A stretch of DNA of 64,000 nucleotides. Source: Amphiura filiformis. Lineage: Eukaryota > Echinodermata > Ophiuroidea > Amphilepidida > Amphiuridae. A model generated the notes under the pieces. That model had not been told where the DNA came from, did no database searches, and saw nothing but the letters and a program-made list of their open reading frames with translations. This document shows positions 22,807-31,824 of the stretch, piece after piece; position 1 is the first letter of the stretch, and each line of letters opens with the position of its first letter. The stretch covers positions 31,245,382-31,309,381 of the forward strand of contig NC_092629.1 of NCBI RefSeq assembly GCF_039555335.1, read 5' to 3'. Position numbers and translations under genes: made by a program.

Positions 22807-23165
22807 CACTTCATGTGCGGAAGATAAAAGGTCATGTCTTCCATAGGGCGTGTATGATATCAGCTAGCGCAATACGGTCAGTGGATGCGCTACGACGTTG
22901 TACTGGTAAGGGGCATCCCCATAAGTTTCTTACCCCCCCCCCCCTCTACAAACCCAAAATTGCACAAATTACCATTTTTTGTGGCAATTTTGCGCGAAAT
23001 TGGTTGAATAACTTGCACCCCCCCAAACAATTACATACAAATTCCGCTGCTCTGTTAGCATTGGTGGTCTTATTATGGCGGCAACCATGGTTCACGTGAG
23101 CATTAAATTAAGTGCTTTTTATTAAATAGCTTAGGATGACTGATAACTGCTTATGTTGTGCAGAT

Positions 23166-23215
23166 AGTGGCGGCAACAGGAACTTTTTTCGGGGGGCATG
23201 GTAGCGCCGCCACTG
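23166..23215. mobile_element. 50-bp miniature inverted-repeat element
   Basis: AGTGGCGGCAACAGG...GGTAGCGCCGCCACTG, with inverted ends AGTGGCGGC/GCCGCCACT, flanked by an exact 9-bp repeat TGTGCAGAT (23157-23165 and 23216-23224). Size and ends fit an extremely short hAT-like MITE (8-9 bp target). Confidence 0.6.
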
Positions 23216-23486
23216 TGTGCAGATGTTCAATTATATTCAAAGTTGTGTTAAATTGCCCTTAGGAAAGTACTATATGCAATTAACAATACTTTTTTATACT
23301 ACTTGGGGGCTTCATAGTTCATTGTTCAATGATTCGGAGGCTGAAACTAGTACAGTACATGAGAAACAGTCGAGGGAATAATACGAATACACGTAAAGTC
23401 CAGGCCAGAGACACGGAAAAAACTCACTTGCCTACATTTTGTACATATAAACGGTTCCAAAAAAATAAGCCCCCCAATAATTTTTG

Positions 23487-23612
23487 GTGTAATCCAAAAA
23501 CAGCTTGATCAATTCTCATGTTTTAAAGTTTGGAATATAGACTGATTAGTTTTGCATCAAATGAACGGTGTTTTCTTGTTATCTGTTATCATCTTCACTG
23601 AGAAATACAGCC
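23487..23612. repeat. Left copy of a 125-bp direct repeat
   Basis: GTAATCCAAAAACAGCTTGA to about CAGCCATTTATAC, roughly 85% like 33960-34090 in the same direction. The pair brackets the LINE/Polinton-like nest. No coding potential clear. Confidence 0.65.
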
Positions 23613-23975
23613 ATTTATACAATTTTCAGCCAAAAAAAAGCTGCACTTTTCTACATAGGCTTTTTATGCATGACTTTTGGTTTCAGACCTATTGCACTTG
23701 TATAAAATTAATAAAAAAGGAATGTTTCTATATTTTGTTTTTGTTTTTTATTAAAATAACTTAAGTAAATATGTTCATGAATTATTTTTTACACTTTTCA
23801 AACATGTTTTATGGTTCAGTGATTAATCATATAGCCATTTATGAAATTTTATTCATCAACAAAAGCTGGATTTTCTAAATTGGCTTTTTGTATGCATTAA
23901 AATTCGTAAATTTAACAAGTTTTTCATTCTAATTTAATTTATTGGGAAGGAACAACTGTAACTTCAATGATAAAT

Positions 23976-24235
23976 CTTGATTGATTGATTGATATTTAAT
24001 TTTATTGCCAATTCGTGGACCGTAGGCCAAATTACATACAATAAATTACAATATAAAAATACACATAAGAACAATTAGTATTAAATATTTAGGCAGGCAT
24101 TGCACAAGATATAAAACACACAAAAATATACAATATGAATTAACATTTAGAAAATTGATTATAAAAGTCACTAAAATCGTATTATGAAATATTGCACTAT
24201 TTTTATGTATAAAATGACATTGAAAGTATAATGTA
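23976..24235 (-). mobile_element. LINE 3' end, left part of a split copy
   Basis: On the minus strand this ends in TCAATCAATCAATCA, a LINE microsatellite tail, preceded by an AT-rich 3' UTR with GGCCTACGGTCCACGAATTG. Its continuation towards the 5' end lies right of 31818. The Polinton-like element interrupts it. Confidence 0.65.
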
Positions 24236-24688
24236 AGTAGTTAGATAGACTCTAAAAGTGGTGAAAATTTATAAGCGCTATAAAATTTATAAACGTGATG
24301 TGTTTATAAACGCGTTAAATTTAGAGGCGTATTACCTTAATTACGTGTATCAGATTTATAGGCGTGAGGGGCGTAGAAACATTGGTAAAATATCGCCTTT
24401 TGGATGCAAATATTTCAAGCTCGAGGGGAAAAAACAAATTAGGTCCTTGAATAAATAAAGTTGTTCCGTTATGCAATAAGTATAGCAGTGTATTACGTTT
24501 ATACAGAAACATATAGAATCAAATTCAAGTTGCAAAAGTTTGACCGTTAAGAAAATATTTGACCGAAATGAAAATACAAACGTGTCTTATCCATAGATTA
24601 ATTTTCTTTATAGACGTTTTGTTTTCTTTGTAGAATATATGTATAACGTTATAAAAGGCCTACAACTATCCGAGCTATGTAATATTAA
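24236..24688. repeat. Left terminal inverted repeat of the Polinton-like element
   Basis: 453 bp, matching the right end with about one substitution and one 9-bp indel seen by eye. The outer part is made of TTTATAAACGC-type units; the inner end carries the TATA box of the first gene and stops at AATATTAA. Confidence 0.85.
24650..24657 (+). promoter_or_regulatory. TATA box of the 165-aa gene
   Basis: TATAAAAG at the inner end of the left repeat, 88 bp before the ATG at 24745. Because it lies inside the terminal repeat, the right end carries an inward-facing copy at about 31387-31394. Confidence 0.55.
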
Positions 24689-24744
24689 CCCTGTACTCAA
24701 ACAAATTGAATAAAGAGTAAAAGAACGAACAAACCCGAACAAAT

Positions 24745-25242
24745 ATGGCGTCCGTAGAACCGATGGATTTTGAAGACGAATTTGTATTCGGGGATCGCGG
24801 GGAATTGAAAAAAATTTTACGATCCTTGTACGGAAAATTAATCAAGGAAAATTTCGAAAAAAGGTTGGAAGAGTTACACCGCGGGAGGCGTTGTTTGAAG
24901 GGATTTTCGGCCTTTGCTCAGCAGAAATGTTGCTGCTACGACAAGAGTAGTTATCCTTATTATCATTTCATGGTGGAAGCAGAAAACGACTTGGACCCTC
25001 AATTCTTGTACAATCTTTACACCGAGGTATCCATTTGTTTAGGCCTCGATCTAAATATGATAGATGCGTACGCCGCTATCGACGAATTCAGACAATATAA
25101 CCGATTGACGGAATATCGTGAAATTGATACGTTTATCAAACAATCCGAAGACTCGAAAATGGCCGAACGGTACGCTAGATTTAAGATTCATCGTCGGAAT
25201 GCCCAGGATAAGAGATATTACGAACCGATGGAAACATCCTGA
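24745..25242 (+). CDS. Accessory protein of the Polinton-like element, 165 aa
   Basis: Intact frame from ATGGCGTCC. The protein starts MASVEPMDFEDEFVFGDRGE, is charged, and has a cysteine cluster (AQQKCCCYDKSSYPYYHFMV, about residues 54-73), then a helical acidic part (ENDLDPQFLYNLYTEVSICL). Overall layout (short acidic N-terminus, Cys/His cluster, YxExx helix) parallels the 136-aa protein at 26115, so the two may be distant paralogues. Function unknown. TATA box at 24650. Composition is less AT-rich than the surrounding DNA. Confidence 0.6.
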   Translation: MASVEPMDFEDEFVFGDRGELKKILRSLYGKLIKENFEKRLEELHRGRRCLKGFSAFAQQKCCCYDKSSYPYYHFMVEAENDLDPQFLYNLYTEVSICLGLDLNMIDAYAAIDEFRQYNRLTEYREIDTFIKQSEDSKMAERYARFKIHRRNAQDKRYYEPMETS

Positions 25243-25399
25243 AATTCATGAACGATATAATTCCAGTTAGACGCTCGGGCTGATTCAATCATCCGGGGAC
25301 TGTTTCACGTACCTTTACCATATAAACGACAATAGACAAAGTTGATTTCAAACATCCGGGACCTCTGTAATGGAGATAATTCCGAGGGTCTAATAAACA

Positions 25400-25500
25400 A
25401 ACGGGGTGAAAATTTATAAACGCATCTTGCCCATAGGCTATGTTTTCTTTTTAGGTTATTTAAATAACGATATAAAAGGGGGATACAACGACTCGAGATA
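25400..25500 (+). promoter_or_regulatory. Internal promoter resembling the terminal repeat
   Basis: GTGAAAATTTATAAACGCAT followed by CCCATAGGCTATGTTTTCTT and the TATA box TATAAAAG (25471-25478). The same order occurs in the left repeat (GAAAATTTATAAGCGC far outside, then CCATAGATTAATTTTCTTTA and TATAAAAG). It precedes the small gene region at 25614. Confidence 0.5.
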
Positions 25501-25613
25501 GGTATTAACAACGAACGTAACTTGGCAGTACAATCATCATCATCATAGAGGAATTACATATAAGACGTTTAAGCGATTAATCGAGATGTTGGTTTGAGCG
25601 TACGGACGGTAAG

Positions 25614-25897
25614 ATGAAATTTGTGAAAGATGAAAAAGAATGCGATTGTCCTTACTGCGATCCATTTTTCGGTTGTTGCGGTGCCGGCAGTTTAATCGAT
25701 CAACTTTCGGTGATCATTACTTCAGCGCAGACAACGATATCAAGAAGTACCTTACAGCTGCGAACGAAAAGAGAATATCCCGGAATTTCCGTATCAAATT
25801 GGAACGGTTATTAACGACGACGTTTTCTCGAAAATTCACGATTGGGAAACGGAATCTAGAGCTCTATGCACGATTCATCCTGACGTGTTTTTGCTAA
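25614..25897 (+). pseudogene. Small cysteine-rich gene region of the Polinton-like element, probably broken
   Basis: The start region encodes KECDCPYCDPFFGCCGAGS, a dense CxCxxC..CC cluster that looks metal-binding. The region as a whole looks broken. It has its own TATA box 136-143 bp upstream. Function unknown. Confidence 0.4.
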
Positions 25898-26114
25898 TCG
25901 CGTTGATAAAAATGCACCCTGACTTTTGTATAAAAAAAGAAAAGGAATAATTCAACGAGAGCTACGTATCAGCGGAGGGTTATAGACAATTGTTATCGTG
26001 TTGACACGACGGAGGAGAGACTCGAGAGCAAACTAAAGAAGGAGAGACTATAATAATCGTATATTTTAAAGGGAACATTTTCTTCGCGCAGTCGCAAATA
26101 AAAGCAGGGAACCA

Positions 26115-26525
26115 ATGGCTTCGCCTTACGACACCTCGAGAGAAGGATTTGATGACTCGAAAGAATGGGAAAATTCAGGCAAAAAGCAAGTTCTTCGTAA
26201 CTTTTTATGTTATATCATAGGGGATGAATTGGGGCATTTGTCCGGGACGTTACTGGAAAAGCGCTGTAACGGCTGCATCATCGACCATCCTAGCCAGTCG
26301 CAACATACGTGTTTAGAACTTGACGAAGATGACCCGCTACGAGAGATAGTATACGAGGAAGCTTTCGCCGAACTAGATCTCAACTACGTGCACATCGTGT
26401 TTTTGAAAGTGGCGAACATCCGACGATTAGACGCGAGTTTAATCAATTTTGCGAGACTGCGGAGGAATGCCTCGAAAAATGGAAGGACACTCAGTTTAGA
26501 AATGGATACGCCGGTCGCGGATTGA
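26115..26525 (+). CDS. DHPSQ-motif accessory protein of the Polinton-like element, 136 aa
   Basis: Intact frame, MASPYDTSREGFDDSKEW. Key feature at about residues 50-66: KRCNGCIIDHPSQSQHTCLE, a CxxCxxxxHPSQxxxHxC arrangement likely to bind zinc. From memory, small proteins with a GCxxDHPSQxxHxCL signature accompany Polinton-type elements in invertebrates and fish; I could not check this. The rest is helical with an acidic middle (LELDEDDPLREIVYEEAFAE). No known enzyme motif. Confidence 0.6.
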   Translation: MASPYDTSREGFDDSKEWENSGKKQVLRNFLCYIIGDELGHLSGTLLEKRCNGCIIDHPSQSQHTCLELDEDDPLREIVYEEAFAELDLNYVHIVFLKVANIRRLDASLINFARLRRNASKNGRTLSLEMDTPVAD

Positions 26526-26760
26526 TGCGAATCATGCGTCATTCGCACAAATTTAGTCAGAATCCTGCCCTCGATTCTGAAGCGGTCGCTCTAGCTCGGG
26601 AAAGAGTGGACGGTTTAAAGAAACGATTCCACAAAACTTTGAACTCGTGAACGATGTAAATAACTTTTAATGATATACATTGGCTTTTAAAGAAAGCGTT
26701 AATTGTCAATTTGAATTTGTAAGCGCGACCTAATTGAACGCGCGATGGGAAACAAAATGT

Positions 26761-26790
26761 GTAAATAAAATAAAATAAATAAATAAAATT
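26761..26790 (+). terminator. Clustered poly(A) signals
   Basis: Overlapping AATAAA words (AAATAAAATAAAATAAATAA) about 235 bp after the 136-aa frame; likely 3' end signal for the upstream genes. Confidence 0.45.
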
Positions 26791-26847
26791 GCTTTTTTAT
26801 CGTTTTCTTTACGCGTCAGTCAAAAAAAAAAAAAAAAGAAAAGAAAA

Positions 26848-27063
26848 GAGTAATTAGTAACGAATGAGTAAAATGAGCAACGAATGAGTAAAATGAGTAA
26901 ACGGATGAGTAACGCATGAGTAAAATGAGCAACGAATGAGTAAAATGAGCAACGAATGAGTAATATGAGTAACGAATGAGTAAAATGAGTAAAGGATGAG
27001 TAAAATGAGTAACGGATGAGTAAAGGATGAGTAAAATGAGTAATCGATGAGTAGAATGAGTCA
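26848..27063. repeat. AATGAGTAA minisatellite
   Basis: About 216 bp of near-perfect 10-bp and 20-bp units (AACGAATGAGTAAAATGAGC and variants). It ends about 90 bp before the zinc-finger gene. It opens a long artefact frame on the minus strand. Confidence 0.9.
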
Positions 27064-27154
27064 ATGAGCGTTGAAAAGAGCGGAGTACGGAGCGCCTAAA
27101 TGACCGGTTTCGTTAGTTTCTCGTCATTCATAGATTATCCTTCAAAGAGTCAGC

Positions 27155-27847
27155 ATGAACGCGTTATCCGCTACGGACAAAATATACGCTTGCTCCTCCT
27201 GCGACAGAAGCTTTAGTCGGCGATACAACTTGCAGAGGCACGTTGAAAATTCGCACAAAGTTGGTGACAATCCTGAAATGGAAGCTAATCAACCCGATTA
27301 TTCCGACGTAGATGATTACGAACCTCCGTTTAAAAAGCGCAGGTTTGAGAATTCGGAAGATTCCGAATCTACGGAGGATGAAGATTCCAGCGGAAATTCC
27401 GAGAATGAGGAATCGGAGATGGAAGACGACGAGTTATCGGATGATGACGAGTCGTTTCGCGAACTAGAAGACAACGCCGCGTACAGAGAATGGTACGCGC
27501 AAGCCATGGAAGCCACCGAAGAGATGAGAACTGAAAAATACGAAAAGTACATCAACGAGGGTATGAGCGAAGATGGAGCCAAAGAAAAAGCCGGTAGGAA
27601 GACCCTCTGGGGGGTCAAGCGCATCTTCTTCAATCACTACGAAGACTTTTTGACGAGTTATATGCATTTGAAAGACGACGATACTCACCTAGATGTCGTG
27701 GAAGATCTCGAAGGAAGAGTAGATAAAGGCATGGACGTAGACAAAGCCATGAGGAGAGTGATACCTAAATACCGGGCCAACTTTGAGGCACTGTTTCAAC
27801 AAGACGAAGAGGACGATTACGAGGACATCGAAGGCGATGACCATTAG
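27155..27847 (+). CDS. C2H2 zinc-finger acidic protein of the Polinton-like element, 230 aa
   Basis: Intact frame. Residues about 11-35 are one C2H2 finger: YACSSCDRSFSRRYNLQRHV then ENSHK. Next comes an acidic Ser/Glu/Asp stretch with a basic patch (PPFKKRRFE, a likely nuclear signal), then a helical C-terminal region: YEKYINEGMSEDGAKEKAG and LTSYMHLKDDDTHLDVVEDL. I recall such one-finger acidic proteins with a GMSEDxAxxxA segment among Polinton-associated genes of marine invertebrates, unverified. Likely nuclear and DNA-binding; possibly a transcription factor of the element. Confidence 0.65.
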   Translation: MNALSATDKIYACSSCDRSFSRRYNLQRHVENSHKVGDNPEMEANQPDYSDVDDYEPPFKKRRFENSEDSESTEDEDSSGNSENEESEMEDDELSDDDESFRELEDNAAYREWYAQAMEATEEMRTEKYEKYINEGMSEDGAKEKAGRKTLWGVKRIFFNHYEDFLTSYMHLKDDDTHLDVVEDLEGRVDKGMDVDKAMRRVIPKYRANFEALFQQDEEDDYEDIEGDDH

Positions 27848-28088
27848 AAACCAAATCATTCACTACAGGATATTGTAATTTAATCTAATAGCGTTTCTAA
27901 AATGATCTCGACTCGAAAGCTACCGTAAATCTTGTATAAATATTACGTTCGGCTTCAAAGAAGGAGAGAAACCTCGTGTCGAAAACTACGAATATATTCT
28001 TTCTCCAAATCGGACGAGGAACAAGAGATCGCACATTCTCACCAACTATCCCGAAGATCGGAAATCTGTTATCGCTATCAAAAACCAA

Positions 28089-28096
28089 TATAAAAG
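28089..28096 (+). promoter_or_regulatory. TATA box of the 95-aa gene
   Basis: TATAAAAG 74 bp before the ATG at 28170, followed by CGTGACTGAACCG around the expected start site. Third use of the same octamer in this element. Confidence 0.5.
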
Positions 28097-28169
28097 ACAA
28101 AGTATAACGTTGTGGGGAAGAACGCACCGTGACTGAACCGCAGACTTTATTGCTTTAGTACTGACAGTA

Positions 28170-28457
28170 ATGTCTACAATGACGGAATGGGTCAGTCCCG
28201 AAAATGACTTCGGAGAACTCGGACGACCTTTGCATCGAAGCGTCTGTAACGGCAGCTACGAAGATTTAATCGTTGGAAGAAACGTCTACCGAATGATAAA
28301 CATTTGTACAACTCTGAATGAAATGAATCGCGAACGCGAAGAATGTACGGATTGTAAGACGTTACGAAGTCTCTCCGAAAAGATCAACTCTATTAGACAG
28401 CATCCTGATTACGTATCAACTTTGGATTGGACTTTAAAAAAATGGAGCGTCGGTTGA
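28170..28457 (+). CDS. 95-aa protein of the Polinton-like element
   Basis: Begins MSTMTEWVSPENDFGELGRP; a CxxC pair occurs in ECTDCKTLRSLSEK. Mostly helical, no recognised domain. May be incomplete at its 3' end. AATAAA signals follow at about 28769 and 28793. Confidence 0.45.
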   Translation: MSTMTEWVSPENDFGELGRPLHRSVCNGSYEDLIVGRNVYRMINICTTLNEMNREREECTDCKTLRSLSEKINSIRQHPDYVSTLDWTLKKWSVG

Positions 28458-29089
28458 AGGTTTCAAAACATTGATGGAAGAAGTATTTACGGAAAAACAG
28501 CAAGGATCTTCAAAAAATTCTTACAGAGCTTTGACTTTACTCGTATGTACTTTCGACGTATGCGCCGGAATTAAAGACAACGACCTGAGAGAGATATTCT
28601 TATAACGGTAGACAAATGCGTAACGAGACAAAACATTGATTGGGGGGTCTTGTTGAATGACGATGATCGTTACTATACTACAAGGTGGGATATTTTCAAA
28701 ACTATAAGCGTAAAATGTTGTACATTTTTTCTTAATTATTACTCGTATTATCTCAATAACTCGTAAAAAATAAACGTTGAGAAGGATGATATAATAAAGT
28801 TTTGTGAAGAACCCATACCGATGATAGCGTCGAGTATTTTCATTGTTTTTTAAGTGTCTCCATAGTAACTGGTAGACTTGACCGAGTAGTTATGGTGTTC
28901 TTAAGATAACATTTTCAATGAATCTTTGGAAAAAAAAACATGTAGGCCTATAAAACTTAAATCGTTTCTTTTTGCGAACTCCCATTAAAGTCAAGGTATA
29001 TAATTTACCGTGACATTTAAGGGCGCCATTTGCTCATCGGATCCTATTACATTGCAGGTACATATCTGTAGGCATATTATACCCCTCTA

Positions 29090-30045
29090 TATGCAGTTAG
29101 CAGCCTGGACAACCGATTCTTTTGTTCTGCAAGGCTCACTCAGTCATTTAATGAGGCAATACAAACGATCGAATTTGGTGTTGAAATGAGCTAAATTTTG
29201 AGTTACACCTTTTCAATGTAAAATTAATTTTCTCGGCCAAATAAAAAGCAATCATTTTCATTTTTTCAGTACATGTCAGGTCAAATTGTAGCGCTTGATA
29301 CTGTATTTTTTTCAAATCCTAGTGTTAAACTTAGGCGTGAAATTCAGTCATTTCGTGTAAGATTTTCGATTTTGATAGGCTTAAACTCTGTCCGCGAGCC
29401 TTTTTTTTTGGATCAAATTCCCAGACCTATAGCGCTCCTACTGATCATGTTTAACCAGAACACCCAATTGGGGATTTAATCGCTGGTCGGGCAATTTGCT
29501 TTCAATGAAAAATTGACCTGGATAACAACAAAGGAAATATCGACTATTTCTGCTGGTTGCTCTCGAGATAAAAGTACTGATTTGACATTTTCCGAGCATG
29601 AATGGAAAAAGGGTAAAACAAAAACGGAAATTCTGACAAAACTATAACATATAGACCCACACGATGTGCTTTACAGAGGTGGGAAATATCTTTCTTTAGC
29701 AAACTATATTAGTTTGAGACGCTAAAACATGAATTCCGTAAAAAGCTCGCAGGCGAATTCAAGGCCTATAAAAATCAAAAATATCACACTAAAAGACACA
29801 ATTTGATGCTTAATTTTAACACCAGGATTTTTAAAAAAAAATGTATATACAAGCACCAAGTTTTTAACTGTCATTACTGAAGAAAAAAAAATTATTGCTT
29901 TATATTTGACCGAGAAAATTAATTTCATAGCAAAAAGGTGTATCTCTGAATTGTGCTGATTTTACATGTATCGATCGACTTTTAGCGCGACTAAGCATTT
30001 CTAAAGAATTGGTTGTCCAGGCGGCTGACTGTATGAAGCATGTTA
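29090..30045. repeat. Fold-back insertion inside the Polinton-like element
   Basis: Left arm about 29090-29500 (AGCCTGGACAACCGATTCTT ... TTTTTCAAATCCTAGTGTTA) pairs imperfectly with about 29720-30045 (TTAACACCAGGATTTTT ... AAGAATTGGTTGTCCAGGCG). Arms of 300-400 bp, loop about 200 bp. No coding capacity. Confidence 0.65.
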
Positions 30046-31356
30046 AATCATAGACAATTGTTAAATGCACTATAAACCGATGATGCGTGAACGACATAAT
30101 AGTCCCTAGAGCTCTGAGTTGCTTAATTGGGGGGGCGTGGCACTATGCGTAATTATAGGACTCCATTTATACTAAGGGCTAACATTGCAAAGGTAAACAA
30201 AACAAAACAAACAAAAAATCATCCGAGAGGAAATCACCATAAGTTATCGATACCAGTGCCAAAGCTTTGGACCAATGCTAAGTAACTAGATCCTGTTTAA
30301 GGTATTACCCACCCTATACACCTTACAAAGAACATGGATGTACTAGAGACGCTACACTGCTCTAAGATTAGGACTCCCAAAATTACCCATCCACCGGACG
30401 CCCCCTTAACACTGCCTCGAGGTGAGGCCACGCTCTATAAACCGGATAAACCTATACTATGATTTGCACTTCCCTGTTCTGACGTAACTATCAACCAGTA
30501 AATGATAATTAAGGTGTTTCCTAACTGACCGCTTCTAAACAAAGCAAATGGCTCTTGGCCTCAGGAAGTTCAACTGTGATGTATGTAAGATAATGGGGGA
30601 TATTGTTTACAGAAAATGTAATCGTGCATGGGGCAAGGTATTGGTGTCCTTTTCTTAGTTAAAACAAACATTCACTGTTACCAGACAATTCTATAAAACA
30701 TACCACAGAACTTTCTTTCTAAGTGGTATTTGTGCAAAGCGATATGAGCAACAGAAGGTAATGTTTGACTTAATTTTTGAACTGAAAAAAAAAATACTCG
30801 TTTGATATGGATTGATCATAATTACAAATACTATGATGGACTACCGGTGGAATATGGTGGACATTGCATGAATTTAACCAAAGGAATTATAATAATTATA
30901 CAATTATTGTACTATCATAAATAATACAATTATTGTACTATCATAAATGGACATTAATACCTATGTATGCGGCACTCCATATAAACCGGGATGCGTGGAG
31001 TCTTCTGGAATAAGCAGAACTGAATTTTGCGCAAGATTTTCGACAACCAGAACCACATCGAACGTACATCTCGCGATTTAACGTTTATTTTTTTCAATCA
31101 ACGATTAAAGGAAAACAAAGACGTGACAATGAGATCTACAGACAGTACTAAACCACGAATAACAACGATATAGTATTTGTTTTTGTCCGTCGATCGGATA
31201 TACAAATTTATTTACACGCCGTGTCAATGCATCTACTATTGAATTTATATTACAATTTACATGTACTATTCTATCATAATATATTTAATGGAAATAGAAT
31301 GTTCGGTATCATCTTCCGAATGAAAATAACGGGATCTCGTCCAAGTTGTTGCTGAC
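30046..31356. other. Right part of the Polinton-like element, no gene seen
   Basis: No substantial frame. A 28-bp tandem pair (ACAATTATTGTACTATCATA repeated) lies at about 30898-30948. It should receive transcription from the inward-facing TATA box of the right repeat, but I find no matching gene. Confidence 0.5.
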
Positions 31357-31818
31357 TTAATATTACATAGCTCGGATAGTTGTAGGCCTTTTATAACGTT
31401 ATACATATATTCTACAAAGAAAACAAAACGTCTATAAAGAAAATTAATCTATGGATAAGACACGTTTGTATTTTCATTTCGGTCAAATATTTTCTTAACG
31501 GTCAAACTTTTGCAACTTGAATTTGATTCTATATGTTTCTGTATAAACGTAATACACTGCTATACTTATTGCATAACGGAACAACTTTATTTATTCAGGC
31601 ACGTATAGGACCTAATTTGTTTTTTCCCGTCGAGCTTGAAATATTTGCATCCAAAAGGCGATATTTTACCAATGTTTCTACGCCCCTCACGCCTATAAAT
31701 CTGATACACGTAATTAAGGTAATACGCCTCTAAATTTAACGCGTTTATAAACACATCACGTTTATAAATTTTATAGCGCTTATAAATTTTCACCACTTTT
31801 AGAGTCTATCTAACTACT
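31357..31818. repeat. Right terminal inverted repeat of the Polinton-like element
   Basis: 462 bp, inverse match of 24236-24688. The extra length comes from a 9-bp insertion near 31600 (GCACGTATA). Confidence 0.85.
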
Positions 31819-31824
31819 AGTGTA

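Larger units (their letters stand above)
24236..31818. mobile_element. Polinton-like element, 7.58 kb, internally deleted or non-autonomous
   Basis: Bounded by terminal inverted repeats 24236-24688 and 31357-31818, beginning AGTAGTTAGATAGACTC on each strand. The outer 6 bp are AATGTA (24230-24235) and AGTGTA (31819-31824), a 6-bp target duplication with one difference. AG-initial ends, long inverted repeats and 6-bp duplications are the Polinton/Maverick pattern. The left half carries small accessory-type genes; the right 2.7 kb has almost no coding sequence and holds a fold-back. I see no DNA polymerase B, integrase, packaging ATPase, protease or capsid gene, and a full Polinton is 15-20 kb. 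It is a fossil or a satellite form, not a whole element; one or two of its genes look broken. The near-identical ends imply a recent insertion. Confidence 0.65.

Noticed and set aside
24258-24458. 66-codon frame present in both ends of the Polinton-like element
   Set aside because: It is a translation of TTTATAAACGC-type repeat units in the terminal repeat; Tyr/Lys/Arg-rich artefact.
26816-27064. 82-codon minus-strand frame
   Set aside because: Translation of the AATGAGTAA minisatellite; no start context or motif.
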